Assembly: GCA_025928215.1 (NCBI GenBank)
Contig: JAICJW010000180.1
Span: 1-8,728 of the forward strand
Source of the DNA: Chloroflexia bacterium
GTDB taxonomy: Bacteria; Chloroflexota; Chloroflexia; Thermomicrobiales; JALYUS01
Direction of reading: 5' to 3'
Length of the DNA stretch: 8,728 nt
Below the pieces are notes generated by a model. The model saw nothing but the letters and a program-made list of their open reading frames with translations, was not told the DNA's origin and did no database searches. A program made the translations under genes and the position numbers. Within the stretch, counting starts at the first letter, position 1. Every line of letters begins with the position of its first letter. Positions 1 through 4,929 of this stretch are shown here, piece after piece.

Positions 1-1
1 C

Positions 2-292
2 CCGGCGATCACCCCACAGACGATTACCGATCGGGCGACGCTGGAGCAGGTCCTCGCGCAGGTGCGCCAGCAAGGATACGCGCTCACGCACAGCGAGCGA
101 ACACCCGGAGCGGCAGGAATCGGCGCACCGATCATTGGGCCCGCTGACCGGGTGATCGGCTCGGTGGGTATCACGCTGCCCGAGCAGCGCTTCCGACCGG
201 AAGAGGTGGGGCAGCAAGCCAACGCTGTCATCGGCGCCGCCCGCACGATTGCCGAGCAACTCGGCGGTTTCACCGATCACACGTCGCGCTGA
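2..292 (+). CDS. IclR-family transcriptional regulator, C-terminal part (5' end outside window)
   Basis: The reading frame is open from base 2 to the TGA at 290-292, giving 96 residues with no upstream stop, so the gene begins before the window. The visible part matches the end of the IclR effector-binding domain: a helix with an LEQVLAQVRQQGYA pattern, then a stretch containing GAAGIGAPI, the strand VIGSVGITLP, and a final helix ending in ARTIAEQLGGF. This domain binds a small metabolite and adjusts DNA binding by an N-terminal winged helix-turn-helix, which is not in view. The GTG at 62 is an internal valine, not a start. The regulated genes cannot be told from this window; they probably lie to the left. 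The family call is secure; the ligand is unknown. Confidence 0.85.
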   Translation, partial: PAITPQTITDRATLEQVLAQVRQQGYALTHSERTPGAAGIGAPIIGPADRVIGSVGITLPEQRFRPEEVGQQANAVIGAARTIAEQLGGFTDHTSR

Positions 293-356
293 ACGGCAAT
301 GCATCGCACAGGCGAGATGTCGTAATGGTCGTGTTTATGCGAGAAGGAGGAAGCGG

Positions 357-905
357 ATGACGGCGGAGATTGACGGTCTGCTCGCGGATGTTGCTGCCGC
401 ACGCCAGCGAGTGATGGCGGATGTCGCGGCCATCACCGAGGAGCAGGCGACCTGGCAGCCCGCACCGGAGGAATGGTCCGTGGCGCAGGTGGTCGAGCAT
501 CTGGTTCTGGCGGAACACTCGGGCATCATCCGTATGTGGCAGGCGGTCGTCGGTTTGCAACGCGGGCAGCCCGTATGGCAGGGGGAGCCGGTGCATCGCG
601 GCAAATCCATCGAGCAGAACATCGCGGAGACGTGGCGCGAGCGGGAAGCCGCACCGCCGAATGCCACCCCGCAGACGAACGGCCCGCTGGCATACTGGGT
701 CGCATCGCTCGCCGCCTGCGAGCCAGTGTTGGTCGCACTCGGACGCGTGCTCGCTCCGTTCGACCTCGAAGCGGTCATCGCGCCGCACTTCCTCTCCGGC
801 CCGCTCGATGCGCGCCAGCGATTCGAGTTCCTCCGCTGGCACATGGATCATCACCGCCAGCAGATCGCGGAGATCATGGCGCGGCGGCATGGGCAAGCGG
901 GCTGA
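357..905 (+). CDS. DinB-superfamily protein, putative metal-dependent thiol transferase or hydrolase-like
   Basis: This encodes 182 residues. I chose the ATG at 357 because a strong Shine-Dalgarno (GAAGGAGG, 343-350) sits 6 bases upstream; the frame stays open further upstream, but the resulting 36-residue extension is Arg-rich and unlike the family. DinB proteins are four-helix bundles holding a divalent metal with three histidines. Here the pattern is WSVAQVVEHL with His48 in the second helix, and WHMDHHRQQI with His162 and His166 near the C-terminus, the usual H...HxxxH arrangement. The early EEWS and the Trp33 region are also typical. Relatives include bacillithiol and mycothiol transferases and many uncharacterised proteins, so the substrate cannot be named. 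It lies 64 bp after the IclR gene on the same strand and could be co-transcribed with it. Confidence 0.8.
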   Translation: MTAEIDGLLADVAAARQRVMADVAAITEEQATWQPAPEEWSVAQVVEHLVLAEHSGIIRMWQAVVGLQRGQPVWQGEPVHRGKSIEQNIAETWREREAAPPNATPQTNGPLAYWVASLAACEPVLVALGRVLAPFDLEAVIAPHFLSGPLDARQRFEFLRWHMDHHRQQIAEIMARRHGQAG

Positions 906-956
906 ACAGGTTCATGCGGCAGGGAGGCAATGCGGGGTTTGCGATGGATTGCCGCG

Positions 957-1511
957 CTATTTCGAGAGCGACGCACCAGCCCGATACTCCCCTCCCCCAA
1001 GTGGAAACGGGCGGGGAGTGAGGGCTTTCACCGCATCCAGCACATCCTGCGGATGGGTGAGCGGGTTGACGCGATCCCAGACGCGGACGATGCGGCCATC
1101 TCGCTCGATCAGAAAGGTGATGCGCTTGGCGACGATACCGAAGACGAGCCGGTTCGCCGCGCCGAAGGCTGCCGCCAGTGCGCCATCGGGGTCCGTGCCA
1201 AGCGAGAAGCGCAACCCTTCCCGTTGTGCGAACCGGGCATGCGAGGTTGCGTCGTCCGTGCTGACGCCGATTACTTCCGCCCCGGTGGCCGCGAACTGCT
1301 CGATGAGATCATTGAATCCCCGCGCCTCCATCGTGCAGGAGGGAGTACTGTCCTTCGGATAAAAGTAGAGGACGACCCGTTTCTCGCCCAGAACATCGCG
1401 TAACCGTATTCGCTCATTTTCAATCGTCACCGTCACATCCGGTGCCAGATCACCCGCTTGCAATCGTTCGCCTTTCCTTGCCTCGTGCTCGTCGTCCATT
1501 CCTGCCACCAT
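957..1511 (-). CDS. bcp: BCP/PrxQ-type peroxiredoxin with only the peroxidatic cysteine
   Basis: This 184-residue thioredoxin-fold peroxidase reduces hydrogen and organic peroxides. The fold is seen as GDLAPDVTV (20-28), VVLYFYPKDSTPSCT (46-60) carrying the peroxidatic Cys59 in the PxxxTxxC setting, then IGVSTD (81-86) and KRITFLIERDG (129-139). Most BCP proteins have a resolving cysteine five residues after the first (CTxEAC); here the site is Arg64 (CTMEAR), and Cys59 is the only cysteine in the protein, so it should work by a 1-Cys mechanism with an external thiol. The natural family end is near residue 164. The last 20 residues are encoded by a GC-rich inverted repeat and look like a read-through tail. 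The ATG at 1511 has AAGG 4 bases upstream; Met5 (1499) is an alternative start. It is divergent from the cysM-type gene and convergent with the DinB gene. Confidence 0.9.
   Translation of the reverse strand: MVAGMDDEHEARKGERLQAGDLAPDVTVTIENERIRLRDVLGEKRVVLYFYPKDSTPSCTMEARGFNDLIEQFAATGAEVIGVSTDDATSHARFAQREGLRFSLGTDPDGALAAAFGAANRLVFGIVAKRITFLIERDGRIVRVWDRVNPLTHPQDVLDAVKALTPRPFPLGGGEYRAGASLSK
986..1019. repeat. GC-rich inverted repeat (REP-like) inside the 3' end of the peroxiredoxin gene
   Basis: ACTCCCC (986-992) is matched by GGGGAGT (1013-1019), with further C-rich and G-rich tracts between the arms. Read in the minus strand it encodes the LTPRPFPLGGGE part of the peroxiredoxin tail. Peptides of this look are a familiar sign of dispersed intergenic palindromes that have been drawn into reading frames. 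That it is a multicopy element in this genome is inferred; only related, not identical, sequence is seen in the window (3574-3613). Confidence 0.55.
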
Positions 1512-1581
1512 CGTACCTTAAATATGCGGGAATGCCTCCCCCCCTTGCGCCGTTGTCACCAATACGCAGGCGTGAGGCGTT

Positions 1582-1600
1582 GTTGCGTTTGTTACGCAAC
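1582..1600. promoter_or_regulatory. 7-bp inverted repeat in the divergent bcp/cysM intergenic region, possible operator
   Basis: GTTGCGT (1582-1588), a 5-base spacer and ACGCAAC (1594-1600) form a perfect dyad. It lies 46 bp before the ATG of the cysteine synthase gene, in the 134-bp gap (1512-1645) shared with the divergent peroxiredoxin. A weak -10-like GACAAT lies at 1607-1612, with TTG of the dyad (1583-1585) in a poor -35 position, so a regulator bound here could affect promoter access. No T-run follows, so it is not an intrinsic terminator. I see no other clear signal in this gap. The regulator is unknown. Confidence 0.3.
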
Positions 1601-1645
1601 TTCTGCGACAATGCGCGCCGCGAACGCGTGGAGGGACGATCACGA

Positions 1646-2581
1646 ATGGCGCAGGCAACAGCACACGGTGCGACGACCGTACTTGATTTGATTGGCAACA
1701 CACCGCTGATCCGGCTCACGCATCTCACGGCGCACCTGCCGGAGAGGGTGACGGTCGCCGCGAAGGCGGAAATGAACAACCCCGGCGGGAGTGTCAAGGA
1801 TCGCCCTGCCCTGGCGATGATCCGCGATGGTATCGCGCGCGGCCTCCTGACGCCGGAAAAAACAATCCTGGACGCGACGAGCGGCAACACCGGCATCGCC
1901 TATGCGATGATCGCGGCAACCCTCGGCTATCGGGTCGAACTCTGCATGCCCGCGAATGCGAGCGAGGAACGCAAGCGCATGCTCGCGGCATACGGCGCGA
2001 CGCTCGTTGAAACCGATCCGGCGGAGGGGTTCGATGGGGCGATCCACGAAGTACAGCGCCGCCACACCGCCGACCCGGAGCGCTATTTCTACCCCGATCA
2101 GTTCAACAACGACGCCAACTGGCGCGCTCACTATGACACGACCGGCCGGGAAATCTGGGAGCAAACCAACGGCGCGGTGACGCATTTCGTCGCCATCATG
2201 GGCACGAGCGGCACCTTCACCGGCACTGGCCGCCGCCTGCGCGACGAGAACCCGCATGTCCGGCTCATCGCGGTTCAGCCTGATAGCCCGCTGCATGCGA
2301 TCGAGGGGACGAAACACTATGCGTCCGCGATCGTCCCCGGCATCTACGATCCATCGCTCGCGGACGCTATCGAGGAAGTCCGCACCGAGGATGCGTATGC
2401 GATGGTCAAACGGCTGGCGCGCGAGGAGGGCTTACTGGTTGGCGTTTCCGCCGCCGCGAACACCGTCGCCGCCCTGCGCATCGCGGCAACGCTGGATGCG
2501 GGGACCGTCGTCACGATCTTCTGCGACGGCGCGGCCAAATACCTCTCGCTTCCCTTCTGGGATTCGGAGGAGACTGATTGA
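1646..2581 (+). CDS. cysM: CysM-type cysteine synthase (PLP-dependent), CysO pathway
   Basis: This is a 311-residue fold-type II PLP enzyme. The start is the ATG at 1646, ten bases after GGAGGG (1630-1635), because family homology begins at TVLDLIGNTPLIRL; the frame is open upstream but without family sequence. Lys51 in NNPGGSVKDR is the Schiff-base lysine; TSGNTG (78-83) is the substrate carboxylate loop; GTSGTFTG (186-193) is the phosphate-binding loop; Ser268 in GVSAAA lies near the pyridine nitrogen. In Mycobacterium, CysM joins O-phosphoserine to CysO-thiocarboxylate. By alignment from memory, Lys223 in EGTKHY sits where mycobacterial CysM has the phosphate-binding Arg220, so O-phosphoserine use is plausible but unproved. 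It is followed by mec and a cysO-moeZ fusion on the same strand, which supports the CysO assignment over a free-sulfide O-acetylserine sulfhydrylase. Its stop codon is formed by the first bases of an inverted repeat. Confidence 0.9.
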   Translation: MAQATAHGATTVLDLIGNTPLIRLTHLTAHLPERVTVAAKAEMNNPGGSVKDRPALAMIRDGIARGLLTPEKTILDATSGNTGIAYAMIAATLGYRVELCMPANASEERKRMLAAYGATLVETDPAEGFDGAIHEVQRRHTADPERYFYPDQFNNDANWRAHYDTTGREIWEQTNGAVTHFVAIMGTSGTFTGTGRRLRDENPHVRLIAVQPDSPLHAIEGTKHYASAIVPGIYDPSLADAIEEVRTEDAYAMVKRLAREEGLLVGVSAAANTVAALRIAATLDAGTVVTIFCDGAAKYLSLPFWDSEETD

Positions 2582-2687
2582 ACCGCAGAGACGCAGAGGA
2601 TGCGGAGAAGGGAAGCGAAACGAAAGGACATCGCTTTCATCCCTTCTTCCCGGCATTTCTTCGCGTCCTCTGCGTCTCCGCGGTTCA
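2579..2687. repeat. Long inverted repeat (copy 1) between the cysteine synthase and mec genes
   Basis: The left arm starts TGAACCGCAGAGACGCAGAG at 2579. The right arm ends at 2687 and, read on the minus strand, starts TGAACCGCGGAGACGCAGAG. The arms pair over about 22 bp with one mismatch, and weaker pairing continues inward (GGAGAAGGGA against TCCCTTCTTCC-type sequence). It fills nearly all of the 127-bp gap. The element resembles the widespread 'ACCGCAGAGACGCAGAG' dispersed intergenic repeats. In mRNA it would form a large hairpin; without a T-run it is not a standard terminator and may modulate coupling or stability. A second copy lies at 3158-3257. Confidence 0.85.
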
Positions 2688-2708
2688 TGTGTTTTCGGAG
2701 GGTGGAGC

Positions 2709-3140
2709 ATGAGCGTGGTGTGGACGAATGCGTTGCGCGCGAGTGTGTGCCGGCACAGCGAGCGGGGATACCCGGACGAGGTGTGCGGGCTGCTGATCGG
2801 TGTGATGCAGGGCGATGAGAAGATTGTGCGCGAGACGGTGCCGGTCGAGAATGTCTGGGAGCAGGTGGATGAGCGGCGGCGGCGCTTCCAGATCGGGCCG
2901 GAGGTCGTCGCGCGCGAGGAGCAGCGGGCACGAGAGGCGGGGATGGCGCTGATCGGCTTCTATCACTCCCACCCGGACAGCGAGCCGCGCCCTTCCGAGA
3001 CGGATCGTGACTTCGCGTGGCCGACCTATTCCTATATCATCCAGGGCGTCTACAAGGGCATCGCCCTCGATCTCAAGAGCTGGGTGCTCAAAGCCGACCG
3101 CTCCGGCTACAATGAAGAACCGATCATCGAGCGCGGGTAG
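2709..3140 (+). CDS. mec: Mec-type JAMM/MPN+ metallopeptidase, CysO-cysteine hydrolase
   Basis: This 143-residue zinc peptidase is close in length to mycobacterial Mec. The JAMM motif is complete: Glu24 in PDEVCGLLIG, then HSHP with His86 and His88, Ser96 and Asp99, giving HxHx(10)D. In Mycobacterium, Mec hydrolyses the peptide bond between the CysO C-terminal glycine and the newly made cysteine, releasing cysteine and recycling the carrier. The ATG at 2709 follows GGAGG (2697-2701) by about 7 bases; the longer open frame upstream runs through the cysteine synthase gene and the repeat and is not coding. It sits between the synthase and carrier genes. Because the carrier here is fused in front of its E1, this peptidase is also the obvious candidate to cut after the internal Gly-Gly; that is an inference. 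Confidence 0.92.
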   Translation: MSVVWTNALRASVCRHSERGYPDEVCGLLIGVMQGDEKIVRETVPVENVWEQVDERRRRFQIGPEVVAREEQRAREAGMALIGFYHSHPDSEPRPSETDRDFAWPTYSYIIQGVYKGIALDLKSWVLKADRSGYNEEPIIERG

Positions 3141-3157
3141 AGAGGAAAGAAGACACG

Positions 3158-3257
3158 TGAACCGCAGAGACGCAGAGGACACGGAGAAATACAGAGAGAA
3201 AGAGAGAAATATTCCCTTCCTTTTCCCTCTCTGCGTTCTCTGCGTCTCCGCGGTTCA
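3158..3257. repeat. Long inverted repeat (copy 2) between the mec and cysO-moeZ genes
   Basis: The left arm begins TGAACCGCAGAGACGCAGAG at 3158; the right arm ends at 3257 and, on the minus strand, begins TGAACCGCGGAGACGCAGAG. The outer 20 bases of each arm equal those of copy 1, including the same single A/G asymmetry between left and right arms, so both copies lie in the same orientation. The interior (3180-3230) differs from copy 1 and is purine-rich on the left and pyrimidine-rich on the right, so the hairpin stem continues almost to the centre. It occupies most of the 150-bp gap after the mec stop codon and ends 20 bases before the next gene's ribosome binding site. Confidence 0.85.
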
Positions 3258-3276
3258 ATCGGTTTCGTATTGAGAT

Positions 3277-3284
3277 GAGGAGGT
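3277..3284 (+). promoter_or_regulatory. Strong Shine-Dalgarno for the cysO-moeZ fusion
   Basis: GAGGAGGT lies 6 bases before the ATG at 3291. It is the best ribosome binding site in the operon and fixes the start exactly where CysO-type homology begins. It lies just outside the right arm of the preceding inverted repeat, so it remains single-stranded if the repeat folds. Confidence 0.8.
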
Positions 3285-3290
3285 ATTGAG

Positions 3291-4775
3291 ATGGCGGAGC
3301 ATGTGACGATTTTGATTCCGACGGCGCTCAGGCAGTTCGCTGGGGGCAAGGAGCAGGTGCAACTGGCGGGCAGCACCGTCGGAGAGGTGCTCGGGCAGCT
3401 GACCGGGGAGTACGCGGACCTCAAGAAGCATCTCTACAACGACGGCGGCCAGTTGCGCTCGTTCGTCAATGTCTATCTGAACGATGAGGACATCCGGTAC
3501 TTGCAAAAAGACGCGACGCCCGTTGCGTCCGGCGATACGGTGACGATTGTGCCCTCGATTGCCGGGGGAACGGCCCCCACCCCAACCCTCCCCCGCCACG
3601 CGAGAGAGGGAGCATATGCGGAAGATGTGGAACTGTCGGCGGATGAGATCGGCCGCTACAGCCGCCACCTCATCATGCCGGAAGTGACGCTGGCGGGGCA
3701 GAAGAAGTTGAAGCAGGCACGCGTTCTGCTCATTGGCGCGGGCGGCCTCGGCGCGCCGCTCGGCCTCTATCTGACGGCGGCGGGCGTCGGCCATATCGGC
3801 ATCGTGGATGCTGATGTCGTGGATTCCTCGAACCTCCAGCGCCAGGTGACGTACACGACCGAAGACATCGGCGTCCCGAAGTTGGAGGCGACGAAGCGGC
3901 GGCTGACCGCGCTCAACCCGTACACCGAGATTACGACCTTCGAGACGCGCCTCTCCAGCGAGAACGCATTGGAGATTTTCAAGGACTACGACATCATCGT
4001 GGACGGGACGGACAATTTCCCGACACGCTACCTCGTCAATGATGCCTGCGTGCTGCTCGGCAAGCCGAATGTCTATGGCTCGATATTCCGCTTCGAGGGG
4101 CAAGTCTCGATCTTCTATGCGAAGGAAGGCCCCTGCTACCGCTGCCTCTATCCCGAACCACCACCACCCGGCCTCGTCCCCTCCTGCGCGGAGGGTGGCG
4201 TGCTCGGCGTGCTCCCCGGCATCGTCGGCGCATTGCAGGCGGCGGAGACACTCAAACTGATCCTCGGCATCGGCGACCCGCTCATCGGGCGGCTGCTGCG
4301 CTTCGACGCGCTGAAGATGCAGTTCCGCGAGTACAAACTACGCAAGGACCCCAATTGCCCGATCTGCGGCGAGCACGCAACGATCCATCACCTGATTGAC
4401 TACGACGAGTTCTGCGGCATTACCCCGGGGCCGGAGGTCAATCTGGAGGCGCAATGGGAGATCACGCCGCGCGAATTGAAAACACGGCTGGACGCGGGCG
4501 AGCATCTCGTTATCGTGGATGTGCGCGAACCGCACGAGTGGGCGCTCGGCACGATCAAGGAGCCGGATGTCCGCTTCATTCCGCTCGGTGATGTACCCGC
4601 ACGGATGCACGAACTCGATTCGGCGGACGAGATCGTCTTGCAGTGCCGCTCCGGTGTCCGCTCCGCGAAGGCGCTCGGCATTCTCAAGGACGCGGGCTTC
4701 CGCAAGTTGAAGAACCTCACCGGCGGCATCCTCGCCTGGTCGGACGACGTGGATCCCTCGTTGCCAAAGTACTAG
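3291..4775 (+). CDS. moeZ: CysO ubiquitin-like sulfur carrier fused to MoeZ (E1-like adenylyltransferase plus rhodanese)
   Basis: This is a 494-residue fusion. Residues 1-93 are a CysO/MoaD-type beta-grasp domain: VTILIPTALR, SFVNVYLNDEDIR, and VTIVPSIAGG ending in the Gly92-Gly93 that is normally the free C-terminus. Residues 94-115 are a linker. Residues 116-370 are a ThiF/MoeB/E1 domain with ISRH-like RYSRHLIMPE, the ATP loop GAGGLG (149-154), NLQRQ (181-185), DGTDNFPTRY (238-247), zinc cysteines CYRC (282-285) and CPIC (356-359), and Cys299 in PSCAEGGVLG. Residues 385-494 are a rhodanese domain with Cys452 in the loop CRSGVRS. In Mycobacterium the two parts are separate proteins: MoeZ adenylates CysO and its rhodanese supplies sulfur. 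Every expected catalytic residue is present, so both halves look functional, but the carrier glycine is peptide-bonded to Thr94 and must be freed. An in-frame GTG at 3627 (Val113) could start the MoeZ part alone, though its ribosome site is weak. Confidence 0.92.
   Translation: MAEHVTILIPTALRQFAGGKEQVQLAGSTVGEVLGQLTGEYADLKKHLYNDGGQLRSFVNVYLNDEDIRYLQKDATPVASGDTVTIVPSIAGGTAPTPTLPRHAREGAYAEDVELSADEIGRYSRHLIMPEVTLAGQKKLKQARVLLIGAGGLGAPLGLYLTAAGVGHIGIVDADVVDSSNLQRQVTYTTEDIGVPKLEATKRRLTALNPYTEITTFETRLSSENALEIFKDYDIIVDGTDNFPTRYLVNDACVLLGKPNVYGSIFRFEGQVSIFYAKEGPCYRCLYPEPPPPGLVPSCAEGGVLGVLPGIVGALQAAETLKLILGIGDPLIGRLLRFDALKMQFREYKLRKDPNCPICGEHATIHHLIDYDEFCGITPGPEVNLEAQWEITPRELKTRLDAGEHLVIVDVREPHEWALGTIKEPDVRFIPLGDVPARMHELDSADEIVLQCRSGVRSAKALGILKDAGFRKLKNLTGGILAWSDDVDPSLPKY
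3574..3613. repeat. REP-like GC-rich repeat forming the linker of the CysO-MoeZ fusion
   Basis: A C-rich run with CCCTCCCCC (3587-3595) is followed by a short turn and the purine-rich GAGAGAGGGAG (3602-3612), giving an imperfect palindrome. In frame it encodes the linker segment APTPTLPRHAREGA directly after Gly92-Gly93; on the other strand it reads as RVAGEGWGGGRSP-like sequence. Both are typical appearances of translated dispersed palindromes. It begins two codons after the Gly-Gly and ends before the E1 domain, exactly where a cysO stop codon and intergenic spacer would be expected in an unfused arrangement. Copy number in the genome is not known from here. Confidence 0.6.
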
Positions 4776-4794
4776 CCGCACGAGTCTCCTTCAG

Positions 4795-4821
4795 CGGGCA
4801 GGTTCATTACCTGCCCGTTTT
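4795..4821 (+). terminator. Rho-independent terminator of the cysteine operon
   Basis: CGGGCAGGT (4795-4803) and ACCTGCCCG (4809-4817) form a perfect 9-bp stem with a TCATT loop, followed directly by TTTT and more T-rich sequence. It begins 19 bases after the stop codon of the fusion gene, so it closes the cysM-mec-cysO/moeZ unit and isolates it from the MFS gene downstream. Confidence 0.93.
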
Positions 4822-4865
4822 CTTTCCTTCTATCGCGCTCGAAATCAAGAAAATTTATCTGAACA

Positions 4866-4894
4866 TTGACAAAATCAATATTCCGCGCTATGCT
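4866..4894 (+). promoter_or_regulatory. Sigma70-type promoter for the MFS transporter gene
   Basis: A consensus -35 TTGACA (4866-4871) is followed by a 17-base spacer and TATGCT (4889-4894), a -10 with four of six consensus bases. The sequence just upstream (4845-4865) is unusually AT-rich for this window and may act as an UP-type element. The expected transcript start is near 4901, leaving a short leader of about 29 bases with AAGGAG (4915-4920) before the ATG at 4930. Confidence 0.8.
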
Positions 4895-4929
4895 CCTCGT
4901 CAGGTAGCCCGACGAAGGAGCGATGTGGA

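Noticed and set aside
926..953. GGCAAT...ATTGCC inverted repeat in the gap between the DinB and peroxiredoxin genes
   Set aside because: Only a 6-bp stem with a 16-base loop and no T-run on either strand, so it is not supportable as a terminator.
421..1362. 313-codon plus-strand frame spanning the DinB gene and the antisense of the peroxiredoxin
   Set aside because: Ser/Arg/Pro-rich translation, crosses two confidently assigned genes, with no ribosome site or family signal.
1640..2317. 225-codon minus-strand open frame across the cysteine synthase gene
   Set aside because: It has no recognisable motif and its translation follows from the codon bias of the sense gene.
2579..2687. Reading the long hairpins as intrinsic terminators
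   Set aside because: Neither copy is followed by a T-tract, they occur inside a functionally coherent operon, and the arm sequence matches a dispersed repeat.
2579..3257. A composite transposon made of two repeats flanking mec
   Set aside because: No transposase and no clear target-site duplication; the repeats are self-complementary elements and not insertion-sequence ends.
3255..4103. 282-codon open frame antisense to the cysO-moeZ fusion
   Set aside because: It lies opposite an unmistakable multidomain gene, has an Arg-rich, low-complexity composition and starts within a repeat arm; it is a GC-driven shadow frame.
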